Shown here piece by piece: positions 12,004 through 25,429 of a stretch of DNA of 64,000 nucleotides. Every line of letters begins with the position of its first letter. Position 1 is the stretch's first letter. Both the position numbers and the translations under genes were made by a program. Location: positions 36,115,501 through 36,179,500 of the forward strand of contig CP114481.1 in the NCBI GenBank assembly GCA_027186245.1. The letters are read 5' to 3'. The notes below the pieces were generated by a model. The model searched no databases, had not been told where the DNA came from, and worked only from the letters and a program-made list of their open reading frames with translations. Source of the DNA: Coriaria nepalensis. Lineage: Eukaryota; Streptophyta; Magnoliopsida; Cucurbitales; Coriariaceae.

Positions 12004-12265
12004 GTACAAACAGAAGTTTTGTGCATAACTTGCAAATGATCAATGCAAGGAAAGTGTGCATTCGTTTAACTTAAAATCATTTCAATGAGTCATTTCAAAT
12101 GAATAATTTATTTCAAAGCAAGTCGAACGGATTCAATTTTTGCACAACAAACACAAGTTTTGTGCATAACTTGCAAATGATCAATGCAAGGAAAGTGTGC
12201 ATTCGATTAACCTTAAAATCATTTGAATGACTCATTTCAAGTCAATAACTTATTTCAAAGCAAGT
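12003..12265 (+). repeat. Junction of about two monomers between HOR blocks
   Basis: The stretch contains CAGTACAAACAGAAG, then GAACGGATTC/GCACAACAAAC, then CATTCGATT monomers. One copy has GACTCATTTC in place of GAGTCATTTC near 12,229. It fits neither neighbouring period as delimited. Confidence 0.7.
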
Positions 12266-14720
12266 CGAACAAATTCAATTTTTGCACTACAAACACAAGT
12301 TTTGTGCATAACTTGCAAATGATCAATGCAAGGAAAGTGTGCACTCGTTTAACCTTCAAATCATTTCAATGAGTCATTTCAAGTCAATAACTTATTTCAA
12401 AGCAAGTCGAACGAATTCAATTTTTGCACTACAGCAACAAGTTTTGTGCATAACTTCCAAATGATCATTGCAAGGAAAGTGTGCATTCGTTTAACCTTAA
12501 AATCATTTCAATGAGTCATTTCAAGTCAATAACTTATTTCAAAGCAAGTCAAACGAATTCAATTTTTGCACTACAAACACAAGTTTTGTGCATAACTTGC
12601 GAGTGATCAATGCAAGGAAAGTGTGCATTCGTTTAACTTAAAATCATTTCAATGAGTCATTTCAAATCAATAATTTATTTCGAAGCAAGTCGAACGGATT
12701 CAATTTTTGCACAACAAACACATGTTTTATGCATAACTTGCAAATGATCAATGCAAGGAAAGTGTGCATTCGTTTAACCTTAAAATCATTTCAATGAGTC
12801 ATTTCAAGTCAATAACTTATTTCAAAGCAAGTCGAACGAATTCAATTTTTGCAGTACAAACAGAAGTTTTGTGCATAACTTGCAAATGATCAATGCAAGG
12901 AAAGTGTGCATTCGTTTAACTTAAAATCATTTCAATGAGTCATTTCAAATGAATAATTTATTTCAAAGCAAGTCGAACGGATTCAATTTTTGCACAACAA
13001 ACACAAGTTTTGTGCATAACTTGCAAATGATCAATGCAAGGAAAGTGTCCATTCGATTAACCTTAAAATCATTTGAATGAGTCATTTCGAGTCAATAACT
13101 TATTTCAAAGCAAGTCGAACGAATTCAATTTTTGCACTACAAACACAAGTTTTGTGCATAACTTGCAAGTGATCAATGCAAGGAAAGTGTGCATTCGTTT
13201 AACTTAAAATCATTTCAATGAGTCATTTCAAATCAATAATTTATTTCAAAGCAAGTCGAACGGATTCAATTTTTGCACAACAAACACATGTTTTATGCAT
13301 AACTTGCAAATGATCAATGCAAGGAAAGTGTGCATTCGTTTAACCTTAAAATCATTTCAATGAGTCATTTCAAGTCAATAACTTATTTCAAAGCAAGTCG
13401 AACAAATTCAATTTTTGCACTACAAACACAAGTTTTGTGCATAACTTGCAAATGATCAATGCAAGGAAAGTGTGCACTCGTTTAACCTTCAAATCATTTC
13501 AATGAGTCATTTCAAGTCAATAACTTATTTCAAAGCAAGTCGAACGAATTCAATTTTTGCACTACAAACACAAGTTTTGTGCATAACTTGCAAGTGATCA
13601 ATGCAAGGAAAGTGTGCATTCGTTTAACCTTAAAATCATTTCAATGAGTCATTTCAAGTCAATAACTTATTTCAAAGCAAGTCGAACGGATTCTATTTTT
13701 TCACTACAAACAGAAGTTTGTTGCATAACTTGCAAATGATCAATGCAAGGAAAGTGTGCATTCGTTTAACTTAAAATCATTTCAATGAGTCATTTCAAGT
13801 CAATGACTTATTTCAAAGCGAGTTGAACAAATTCAATTTTTGCACTACAAACACAAGTTTTGTGCATAACTTGCAAATGATCAATGCAAGGAAAGTGTGC
13901 ACTCGTTTAACCTTCAAATCATTTCAATGAGTCATTTCAAGTCAATAACTTATTTCAAAGCAAGTCGAACGAATTCAATTTTTGCACTACAGCAACAAGT
14001 TTTGTGCATAACTTCCAAATGATCATTGCAAGGAAAGTGTGCATTCGTTTAACCTTAAAATCATTTCAATGAGTCATTTCAAGTCAATAACTTATTTCAA
14101 AGCACGTCAAACGAATTCAATTTTTGCACTACAAACACAAGTTTTGTGCAAAACTTGCGAGTGATCAATGCAAGGAAAGTGTGCATTCGTTTAACTTAAA
14201 ATCATTTCAATGAGTCATTTCAAATCAATAATTTATTTCGAAGCAAGTCGAACGGATTCAATTTTTGCACAACAAACACATGTTTTATGCATAACTTGCA
14301 AATGATCAATGCAAGGATAGTGTGCATTCGTTTAACCTTAAAATCATTTCAATGAGTCATTTCAAGTCAATAACTTATTTCAAAGCAAGTCGAACGAATT
14401 CAATTTTTGCAGTACAAACAGAAGTTTTGTGCATAACTTGCAAATGATCAATGCAAGGAAAGTGTGCATTCGTTTAACTTAAAATCATTTCAATGAGTCA
14501 TTTCAAATGAATAATTTATTTCAAAGCAAGTCGAACGGATTCAATTTTTGCACAACAAACACAAGTTTTGTGCATAACTTGCAAATGATCAATGCAAGGA
14601 AAGTGTCCATTCGATTAACCTTAAAATCATTTGAATGAGTCATTTCAAGTCAATAACTTATTTCAAAGCAAGTCGAACGAATTCAATTTTTGCACTACAA
14701 ACACAAGTTTTGTGCATAAC
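12265..14720 (+). repeat. 11-mer HOR, 1,558-bp period, about 1.6 copies
   Basis: Two rare markers recur at exactly 1,558 bp: ACAGCAACAA at 12,431 and 13,989, and GAAAGTGTCC at 13,041 and 14,599. The period equals 11 monomers minus 4 bases, in line with four 141-bp members. The right end is near 14,720, where an ACATGCAAGTG monomer replaces ACTTGCAAGTG. The second unit also has private changes, such as GCACGTCAAACG near 14,103 and GCAAAACTTGCG near 14,148. Confidence 0.83.
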
Positions 14721-14870
14721 ATGCAAGTGATCAATGCAAGGAAAGTGTGCATTCGTTTAACCTTAAAATCATTTCAATGTGTCCTTTCAAGTCGATATCT
14801 TATTTCAAAGCAAGTCGAACGAATTCTATTTTTGCACTACAAACACAAGTTTAGTGCATAACGTGCAAAT
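14720..14870 (+). repeat. Single GTGTCC/GATATC monomer between HOR blocks
   Basis: One monomer of the GTGTCCTTTC...GATATC class is found here (about 14,778), followed by the TTTAGTGCATAACGTGC variant. The same pair of monomers also occurs in the 5' domain at about 6,558-6,650. Confidence 0.7.
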
Positions 14871-17800
14871 GATCAATGCAAGGAAAGTGTGCATTCGTTT
14901 AACCTTAAAATCATTTCAATGAGTCATTTCAAGTCAATAACTTATTTCAAAGCAACTCGAACGAATTCTATTTTTTCACTACAAACAGAAGTTTTTTGCA
15001 TAACTTGCAAATGATCAATGCAAGGAAAGTGTGCATTCGTTTAACTTAAAATCATTTCAATGAGTCATTTCAAATCAATAACTTATTTCAAAGCAAGTCG
15101 AACGGATTCAATTTTTGCACAACAAACACATGTTTTATGCATAACTTGCAAATGATCAATGCAAGGAAAGTGTGCATTCATTTAACCTTAAAATCATTTC
15201 AATGAGTCATTTCAAGTCAATAACTTATTTCAAAGCAAGTCGAACAAATTCAATTTTTGCACTACAAGCACAAGTTTTGGGCATAACTTGCAAATGATCA
15301 ATGCAAGGAAAGTGTGCGCTCGTTTAACCTTCAAATCATTTCAATGAGTCATTTCAAGTCAATAACTTATTTCAAAGCAAGTCGAACGAATTCAATTTTT
15401 GCACTACAGCCACAAGTTTTGTGCATAACTTCCAAATGATCATTGCAAGGAAAGTGTGCATTCGTTTAACCTTAAAATCATTTCAATGAGTCATTTCAAA
15501 TCAATAACTTAATTCAAAGCAAGTCGAACGAATTCAATTTTTGCACTACAAAGACAAGTTTTGTGCATAACTTGCAAGTGATCAATGCAAGGAAAGTGTG
15601 CAATCGTTTAACCTTAAAATCATTTCAATGAGTCATTTCAAGTCAATAACGTATTTCAAAGCAAGTCGAACGAATTCTATTTTTGCACTACAAGCAGAAG
15701 TTTTGTGCATAACTTGCAAATGATCAATGCAAGGAAAGTGTGCATTCGTTTAACTTAAAATCATTTCAATGAGTCATTTCAAATCAATAACTTATTTCAA
15801 AGCAAGTCGAACGGATTCAGTTTTTGCACAACAAACACATGTTTTATGCATAACTTGCAAATGATCAATGCAAGGAAAGTGTGCGTTCATTTAACCTTAA
15901 AATCAATTCAATGAGTCATTTCAAGTCAATAACTTATTTCAAAGCAAGTCGAACAAATTCAATTTTTGCACTACAAACACAAGTTTTGTGCATAACTTGC
16001 AAATGATCAATGCAAGGAAAGTGTGCGCTCGTTTAACCTTCAAATCATTTCAATGAGTCATTTCAAGTCAATAACTTATTTCAAAGCAAGTCGAACGAAT
16101 TCAATTTTTGCACTACAGCCACAAGTTTTGTGCATAACTTCCAAATGATCATTGCAAGGAAAGTGTGCATTCGTTTAACCTTAAAATCATTTCAATGAGT
16201 CATTTCAAGTCAATAACTTATTTCAAAGCAAGTCGAACGAATTCAATTTTTGCACTACAAACACAAGTTTTGTGCATAACTTGCAAGTGATCAATGCAAG
16301 GAAAGTGTGCATTGGTTTAACCTTAAAATCATTTCAATGAGTCATTTCAAGTCAATAACTTATTTCAAAGCAAGTCGAACGAATTCTATTTTTGCACTAC
16401 AAACAGAAGTTTTGTGCATAACTTGCAAATGATCAATGCAAGGAAAGTGTGCATTCGTTTAACTTAAAATCATTTCAATGAGTCATTTCAAATCAATAAT
16501 TTATTTCAAAGCAAGTCGAACGGATTCAATTTTTGCACAACAAACACATGTTTTATGCATAACTTGCAAATGATCAATGCAAGGAAAGTGTGCATTCATT
16601 TAACCTTAAAATCATTTCAATGAGTCATTTCAAGTCAATAATTTATTTCAAAGCAAGTCGAACAAATTCAATTTTTGCACTACAAACACAAGTTTTGTGC
16701 ATAACTTGCAAATGATCAATGCAAGGAAAGTGTGCGCTCGTTTAACCTTCAAATCATTTCAATGAGTCATTTCAAGTCAATAACTTATTTCAAAGCAAGT
16801 CGAACGAATTCAATTTTTGCACTGCAAACACAAGTTTTGTGCATAACTTGCAAATGATCATTGCAAGGAAAGTGTGCATTCGTTTAACCTTAAAATCATT
16901 TCATTGAGTCATTTCAAGTCAATAACTTATTTCAAAGCATGTCGAACGAATTCAATTTTTGCACTACAAACACAAGTTTTGTGCATAACATGCAAGTGAT
17001 GAATGCAAGGAAAGTGTGCATTCATTTAACCTTAAAATCATTTCAATGTGTCCTTTCAAGTCGATATCTTATTTCAAAGCAAGTCGAACGAATTCTATTT
17101 TTGCACTACAAACACAAGTTTTGTGCATAACTTGCAAATGATCAATGCAAGGAAAGTGTGTATTCGTTTAACCTTAAAATCATTTCAATATGTCATTTCA
17201 AGTCAATAACTTATTTCAAAGCAAGTCGAACGAATTCAATTTTTGCAGTACAAACAGAAGTTTTGTGCATAACTTGCAAATGATCAATGCAAGGAAAGTG
17301 TGCATTCGTTTAACCTTAAAATCATTTCAATGAGTCATTTCAAGTCAATAACTTATTTCAAAGCAACTCGAACGAATTCTATTTTTTCACTACAAACAGA
17401 AGTTTTTTGCATAACTTGCAAATGATCAATGCAAGGAAAGTGTGCATTCATTTAACTTAAAATCATTTCAATGAGTCATTTCAAATCAATAACTTATTTC
17501 AAAGCAAGTCGAACGGATTCAATTTTTGCACAACAAACACATGTTTTATGCATAACTTGCAAATGATCAATGCAAGGAAAGTGTGCATTCATTTAACCTT
17601 AAAATCATTTCAATGAGTCATTTCAAGTCAATAACTTATTTCAAAGCAAGTCGAACAAATTCAATTTTTGCACTACAAGCACAAGTTTTGGGCATAACTT
17701 GCAAATGATCAATGCAAGGAAAGTGTGCGCTCGTTTAACCTTCAAATCATTTCAATGAGTCATTTCAAGTCAATAACTTATTTCAAAGCAAGTCGAACGA

Positions 17801-19726
17801 ATTCAATTTTTGCACTACAGCCACAAGTTTTGTGCATAACTTCCAAATGATCATTGCAAGGAAAGTGTGCATTCGTTTAACCTTAAAATCATTTCAATGA
17901 GTCATTTCAAATCAATAACTTAATTCAAAGCAAGTCGAACGAATTCAATTTTTGCACTACAAAGACAAGTTTTGTGCATAACTTGCAAGTGATCAATGCA
18001 AGGAAAGTGTGCAATCGTTTAACCTTAAAATCATTTCAATGAGTCATTTCAAGTCAATAACGTATTTCAAAGCAAGTCGAACGAATTCTATTTTTGCACT
18101 ACAAGCTGAAGTTTTGTGCATAACTTGCAAATGATCAATGCAAGGAAAGTGTGCATTCGTTTAACTTAAAATCATTTCAATGAGTCATTTCAAATCAATA
18201 ACTTATTTCAAAGCAAGTCGAACGGATTCAGTTTTTGCACAACAAACACATGTTTTATGCATAACTTGCAAATGATCAATGCAAGGAAAGTGTGCGTTCA
18301 TTTAACCTTAAAATCAATTCAATGAGTCATTTCAAGTCAATAACTTATTTCAAAGCAAGTCGAACAAATTCAATTTTTGCACTACAAACACAAGTTTTGT
18401 GCATAACTTGCAAATGATCAATGCAAGGAAAGTGTGCGCTCGTTTAACCTTCAAATCATTTCAATGAGTCATTTCAAGTCAATAACTTATTTCAAAGCAA
18501 GTCGAACGAATTCAATTTTTGCACTACAGCCACAAGTTTTGTGCATAACTTCCAAATGATCATTGCAAGGAAAGTGTGCATTCGTTTAACCTTAAAATCA
18601 TTTCAATGAGTCATTTCAAGTCAATAACTTATTTCAAAGCAAGTCGAACGAATTCAATTTTTGCACTACAAACACAAGTTTTGTGCATAACTTGCAAGTG
18701 ATCAATGCAAGGAAAGTGTGCATTGGTTTAACCTTAAAATCATTTCAATGAGTCATTTCAAGTCAATAACTTATTTCAAAGCAAGTCGAACGAATTCTAT
18801 TTTTGCACTACAAACAGAAGTTTTGTGCATAACTTGCAAATGATCAATGCAAGGAAAGTGTGCATTCGTTTAACTTAAAATCATTTCAATGAGTCATTTC
18901 AAATCAATAATTTATTTCAAAGCAAGTCGAACGGATTCAATTTTTGCACAACAAACACATGTTTTATGCATAACTTGCAAATGATCAATGCAAGGAAAGT
19001 GTGCATTCATTTAACCTTAAAATCATTTCAATGAGTCATTTCAAGTCAATAATTTATTTCAAAGCAAGTCGAACAAATTCAATTTTTGCACTACAAACAC
19101 AAGTTTTGTGCATAACTTGCAAATGATCAATGCAAGGAAAGTGTGCGCTCGTTTAACCTTCAAATCATTTCAATGAGTCATTTCAAGTCAATAACTTATT
19201 TCAAAGCAAGTCGAACGAATTCAATTTTTGCACTGCAAACACAAGTTTTGTGCATAACTTGCAAATGATCATTGCAAGGAAAGTGTGCATTCGTTTAACC
19301 TTAAAATCATTTCATTGAGTCATTTCAAGTCAATAACTTATTTCAAAGCATGTCGAACGAATTCAATTTTTGCACTACAAACACAAGTTTTGTGCATAAC
19401 ATGCAAGTGATGAATGCATGGAAAGTGTGCATTCATTTAACCTTAAAATCATTTCAATGTGTCCTTTCAAGTCGATATCTTATTTCAAAGCAAGTCGAAC
19501 GAATTCTATTTTTGCACTACAAACACAAGTTTTGTGCATAACTTGCAAATGATCAATGCAAGGAAAGTGTGCATTCGTTTAACCTTAAAATCATTTCAAT
19601 ATGTCATTTCAAGTCAATAACTTATTTCAAAGCAAGTCGAACGAATTCAATTTTTGCAGTACAAACAGAAGTTTTGTGCATAACTTGCAAATGATCAATG
19701 CAAGGAAAGTGTGCATTCGTTTAACT
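14870..19726 (+). repeat. 17-mer HOR, 2,411-bp period, two full copies
   Basis: The rare word AGCAACTCGA occurs at 14,951 and 17,362, and an open frame beginning in the CATGTCGAACG monomer lies at 16,939 and 19,350; both pairs are exactly 2,411 bp apart (17 monomers minus 3 bases). Shared private variants include AACTTAATTC, CTACAAAGACAAG, GTGCAATCG, AACGTATTTC and GTGCATTGG. The copies differ at only a few positions that I could see: AAGCAGAAG at about 15,704 against AAGCTGAAG at about 18,115, and ATGCAAGG near 17,005 against ATGCATGG near 19,416. The block spans 2.01 periods. Confidence 0.92.
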
Positions 19727-20205
19727 TAAAATCATTTCAATGAGTCATTTCAAGTCAATGACTTATTTCAAAGCAAGTTGAACGAATTCAATTTTTGCAC
19801 TACAAACACAAGTTTTGTGCATAACTTGCAAATGATCAATGCAAGGAAAGTGTGCACTCGTTTAACCTTCAAATCATTTCAATGAGTCATTTCAAGTCAA
19901 TAACTTATTTCAAAGCAAGTCGAACGAATTCAATTTTTGTACTACAAACACAAGTTTTGTGCATAACTTCCAAACGATCATTGCAAGGAAAGTGTGCATT
20001 CGTTTAACCTTAAAATCATTTCAATGAGTCATTTCAAGTCAATAACTTATTTCAAAGCAAGTCGAACGGATTCTATTTTTTCACTACAAACAGAAGTTTG
20101 TTGCATAACTTGCAAATGATCAATGCAAGGAAAGTGTGCATTCGTTTAACTTAAAATCATTTCAATGAGTCATTTCAAGTCAATAAGTTATTTCTAACCA
20201 AGTCG
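19726..20205 (+). repeat. Mixed stretch introducing the TTTCTAACC class
   Basis: About three to four monomers: a TCAATGACTT/AGTTGAACG type, a CACTCG with TTGTACTAC and CTTCCAAACGATC type, a TTTGTTGC type, and an AATAAGTTATTTCTAACC type (the TATTTCTAACC word at 20,189). The last class is common from here to about 36,200. Confidence 0.75.
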
Positions 20206-22840
20206 AACGAATTCAATTTTTGCACTACAAACACAAGTTTTGTGCATAACTTGCAAATGATCATTGCAAGGAAAGTGTGCATTCGTTTAACCTTAAAATC
20301 ATTTCAATGAGTCATTTCAAGTCAATAACTTATTTCAAAGCAAGTCGAACGAATTCAATTTTTGCACTACAAACACAAGTTTTGTGCATAACTTGCAAAT
20401 GATCATTGCAAGGAAAGTGTGCATTCATTTAACCTTAAAATCATTTCAATGAGTCATTTCAAGTCAATAACTTATTTCAAAGCAAGTCGAACGAATTCAA
20501 TTTTTGCAGTACAAAAAGAAGTTTTGTGCATAACTTGCAAATGATCAATGCAAGGAAAGTGTGCATTCGTTTAACTTAAAATCATTTCAATGAGTCATTT
20601 CAAATCAATAATTTATTTCAAAGCAAGTGGAACGGATTCAATTTTTGCACAACAAACACAAGTTTTGTGCATAACTTGCAAATGATCAATGCAAGGAAAG
20701 TGTGCACTCGTTTAACCTTCAAATCATTTCAATGAGTCATTTCAAGTCAATAACTTATTTCAAAGCAAGTCGAACGAATTCTATTTTTTCACTACAAACA
20801 GAAGTTTGTTGCATAACTTGCAAATGATCAATGCAAGGAAAGTGTGCACCCGTTTAACTTAAAATCATTTGAATGAGTCATTTCAAGTCAATGACTTATT
20901 TCAAAGCAAGTTGAACGAATTCTATTTTTTCACTACAAACACAAATTTTGTGCATAAGTTGCAAATGATCAATGCAAGGAAAGTGTGCATTCGTTTAACT
21001 TAAAATCATTTCAATGAGTCATTTCAAGTCAATAACTTATTTCAAAGCAAGTCGAACGAATTCAATTTTTGCACTACAAACACAAGTTTTGTGCATAACT
21101 TGCAAATGATCATTGCATGGAAAGTGTGCATTCGTTTAACCTTAAAATCATTTCAATGAGTCATTTCAAGTCAATAACTTATTTCAAAGCAAGTCGGACG
21201 AATTCAATTTTTGCACTACAAACACAAGTTTTGTGCATAACTTGCAAATGATCATTGCAAGGAAAGTGTGCATTCGTTTAACCTTAAAATCATTTGAATG
21301 AGTCATTTCAAGTCAATAACTTATTTCAAAGCAAGTCGAACGAATTCAATTTTTGCAGTACAAACAGAAGTTTTGTGCATAACTTGCAAATGATCAATGC
21401 AAGGAAAGTGTGCATTCGTTTAACTTAAAATCATTTCAATGAGTCATTTCAAATCAATAATTTATTTCAAAGCAAGTCGAACGGATTCAATTTTTGCACA
21501 ACAAACACAAGTTTTGTGCATAACATGCTAATGATCAATGCAAGGAAAGTGTGCATTCGTTTAACCTGAAAATCATTTCAATGAGTCATTTCAAGTCAAT
21601 AAGTTATTTCAAAGCAAGTCGAACGAATTCAATTTTTGCACTACAAACACAAGTTTTGTGCATAACTTGCAAATGATCATTGCATGGAAAGTGTGCATTC
21701 GTTTAACTTAAAATCATTTCAATGAGTCATTTCAAGTCAATAACTTATTTCAAAGCAAGTCGAACGAATTCAATTTTTGCACTACAGCCACAAGTTTTGT
21801 GCATAACTTCCAAATGATCATTGCAAGGAAAGTGTGCATTCGTTTAACCTTAAAATCATTTCAATGAGTCATTTCAAGTCAATAACTTATTTCAAAGCAA
21901 GTCGAACGAATTCAATTTTTGCACTACAAACACAAGTTTTGTGCATAACTTGCAAATCATCATTGCGAGGAAAGTGTGCATTCGTTTAACCTTAAAATCA
22001 TTTCAATGAGTCATTTCAAGTCAATAACTTATTTCAAAGCAAGTCGAACGAATTCAATTTTTGCACTACAAACACAAGTTTTGTGCATAACTTGCAAATG
22101 ATCATTGCAAGGAAAGTGTGCATTCATTTAACCTTAAAATCATTTCAATGAGTCATTTCAAGTCAATAACTTATTTCAAAGCAAGTCGAACGAATTCAAT
22201 TTTTGCAGTACAAACAGAAGTTTTGTGCATAACTTGCAAATGATCAATGCAAGGAAAGTGTGCATTCGTTTAACTTAAAATCATTTCAATGAGTCATTTC
22301 AAATCAATAATTTATTTCAAAGCAAGTGGAACGGATTCAATTTTTGCACAACAAACACAAGTTTTGTGCATAACTTGCAAATGATCAATGCAAGGAAAGT
22401 GTGCACTCGTTTAACCTTCAAATCATTTCAATGAGTCATTTCAAGTCAATAACTTATTTCAAAGCAAGTCGAACGAATTCTATTTTTTCACTACAAACAG
22501 AAGTTTGTTGCATAACTTGCAAATGATCAATGCAAGGAAAGTGTGCACCCGTTTAACTTAAAATCATTTCAATGAGTCATTTCAAGTCAATGACTTATTT
22601 CAAAGCAAGTTGAACGAATTCTATTTTTTCACTACAAACACAAATTTTGTGCATAAGTTGCAAATGATCAATGCAAGGAAAGTGTGCATTCGTTTAACTT
22701 AAAATCATTTCAATGAGTCATTTCAAGTCAATAAGTTATTTCAAAGCAAGTCGAACGAATTCAATTTTTGCACTACAAACACAAGTTTTGTGCATAACTT
22801 GCAAATGATCATTGCATGGAAAGTGTGCATTCGTTTAACC
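20205..22840 (+). repeat. 12-mer HOR, 1,699-bp period, about 1.5 copies
   Basis: GCACCCG words lie at 20,846 and 22,545, and the GTGGAACGG words at 20,627 and 22,326, both exactly 1,699 bp apart (12 monomers minus 5 bases). The ACAAATTTTGTGCATAAGTTG variant and the CATTGCATGG variant also recur in step. This block overlaps the next one, so the same GCACCCG monomer takes part in two different duplication periods. Confidence 0.82.
20251..20269. repeat. Example of near-palindrome in the GATCATTGC monomer class
   Basis: The 19 bases contain a perfect 10-bp palindrome AATGATCATT. Flanking TTGC and GCAA arms pair if one A on the left is bulged. The more common class has GATCAATGC instead, which breaks the outer pairing and leaves TTGCA and TGCAA arms 9 bases apart (for example 421-439). 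Confidence 0.7.
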
Positions 22841-25217
22841 TTCAAATCATTTCAATGAGTCATTTCAAGTCAATAACTTATTTCAAAGCAAGTCGAACGA
22901 ATTCAATTTTTGTACTACAAACACAAGTTTTGTGCATAACTTCCAAACGATCATTGCAAGGAAAGTGTGCATTCGTTTAACCTTAAAATCATTTCAATGA
23001 GTCATTTCAAGTCAATAACTTATTTCAAAGCAAGTCGAACGGATTCTATTTTTTCACTACAAACAGAAGTTTGTTGCATAACTTGCAAATGATCAATGCA
23101 AGGAAAGTGTGCATTCGTTTAACTTAAAATCATTTCAATGAGTCATTTCAAGTCAATAAGTTATTTCTAACCAAGTCGAACGAATTCAATTTTTGCACTA
23201 CAAACACAAGTTTTGTGCATAACTTGCAAATGATCATTGCAAGGAAAGTGTGCATTCGTTTAACCTTAAAATCATTTCAATGAGTCATTTCAAGTCAATA
23301 ACTTATTTCAAAGCAAGTCGAACGAATTCAATTTTTGCACTACAAACACAAGTTTTGTGCATAACTTGCAAATGATCATTGCAAGGAAAGTGTGCATTCA
23401 TTTAACCTTAAAATCATTTCAATGAGTCATTTCAAGTCAATAACTTATTTCAAAGCAAGTCGAACGAATTCAATTTTTGCAGTACAAACAGAAGTTTTGT
23501 GCATAACTTGCAAATGATCAATGCAAGGAAAGTGTGCATTCGTTTAACTTAAAATCATTTCAATGAGTCATTTCAAATCAATAATTTATTTCAAAGCAAG
23601 TGGAACGGATTCAATTTTTGCACAACAAACACAAGTTTTGTGCATAAATTGCAAATGATCAATGCAAGGAAAGTGTGCATTCGTTTAACCTTAAAATCAT
23701 TTCAATGAGTCATTTCAAGTCAATAACGTATTTCAAAGCAAGTCGAACGAATTCAATTTTTGCACTACAAACACAAGTTTTGTGCATAACTTGCAAATGA
23801 TCAATGCAAGGAAAGTGTGCACTCGTTTAACCTTCAAATCATTTCAATGAGTCATTTCAAGTCAATAACTTATTTCAAAGCAAGTCGAACGAATTCTATT
23901 TTTTCACTACAAACAGAAGTTTGTTGCATAACTTGCAAATGATCAATGCAAGGAAAGTGTGCACCCGTTTAACTTAAAATCATTTCAATGAGTCATTTCA
24001 AGTCAATGACTTATTTCAAAGCAAGTTGAACGAATTCTATTTTTTCACTACAAACACAAATTTGGTGCATAAGTTGCAAATGATCAATGCAAGGAAAGTG
24101 TGCATTCGTTTAACTTAAAATCATTTCAATGAGTCATTTCAAGTCAATAAGTTATTTCAAAGCAAGTCGAACGAATTCAATTTTTGCACTACAAACACAA
24201 GTTTTGTGCATAACTTGCAAATGATCATTGCATGGAAAGTGTGCATTCGTTTAACCTTAAAATCATTTCAATGAGTCATTTCAAGTCAATAACTTATTTC
24301 AAAGCAAGTCGAACGAATTCAATTTTTGTACTACAAACACAAGTTTTGTGCATAACTTCCAAACGATCATTGCAAGGAAAGTGTGCATTCGTTTAACCTT
24401 AAAATCATTTGAATGAGTCATTTCAAGTCAATAACTTATTTCAAAGCAAGTCGAACGGATTCTATTTTTTCACTACAAACAGAAGTTTGTTGCATAACTT
24501 GCAAATGATCAATGCAAGGAAAGTGTGCATTCGTTTAACTTAAAATCATTTCAATGAGTCATTTCAAGTCAATAAGTTATTTCTAACCAAGTCGAACGAA
24601 TTCAATTTTTGCACTACAAACACAAGTTTTGTGCATAACTTGCAAATGATCATTGCAAGGAAAGTGTGCATTCGTTTAACCTTAAAATCATTTCAATGAG
24701 TCATTTCAAGTCAATAAGTTATTTCAAAGCAAGTCGAACGAATTCAATTTTTGCACTACAAACACAAGTTTTGTGCATAACTTGCAAATGATCATTGCAA
24801 GGAAAGTGTGCATTCATTTAACCTTAAAATCATTTCAATGAGTCATTTCAAGTCAATAACTTATTTCAAAGCAAGTTGAACGAATTCAATTTTTGCAGTA
24901 CAAACAGAAGTTTTGTGCATAACTTGCAAATGATCAATGCAAGGAAAGTGTGCATTCGTTTAACTTAAAATCATTTCAATGAGTCATTTCAAATCAATAA
25001 TTTATTTCAAAGCAAGTGGAACGGATTCAATTTTTGCACAACAAACACAAGTTTTGTGCATAAATTGCAAATGATCAATGCAAGGAAAGTGTGCATTCGT
25101 TTAACCTTAAAATCATTTCAATGAGTCATTTCAAGTCAATAACGTATTTCAAAGCAAGTCGAACGAATTCAATTTTTGCACTACAAACACAAGTTTTGTG
25201 CATAACTTGCAAATGAT
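22350..25217 (+). repeat. 10-mer HOR, 1,416-bp period, two copies
   Basis: Markers repeat at exactly 1,416 bp: GCACCCG at 22,545 and 23,961, and TATTTCTAACC at 23,162 and 24,578. The period equals 10 monomers minus 4 bases. The unit overlaps the end of the 1,699-bp block, so the 12-mer and 10-mer duplications share monomers. The right end is near 25,217. Confidence 0.86.
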
Positions 25218-25429
25218 CATTGCAAGGAAAGTGTGCATTCGTTTAACCTTAAAGTCATTTCAATGAGTCATTTCAAGTCAATAAGTTATTTCTAACCAAG
25301 TCGAACGAATTCAATTTTTGCACTACAAACACAAGTTTTGTGCATAACTTGCAAATGATCATTGCAAGGAAAGTGTGCATTCGTTTAACCTTAAAATCAT
25401 TTCAATGAGTCATTTCAAGTCAATAAGTT

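Noticed and set aside
16939..19541. Paired 63-residue open frames at 16,939-17,130 and 19,350-19,541
   Set aside because: They are the same satellite stretch in the two copies of the 2,411-bp HOR; there is no coding bias, domain or signal.
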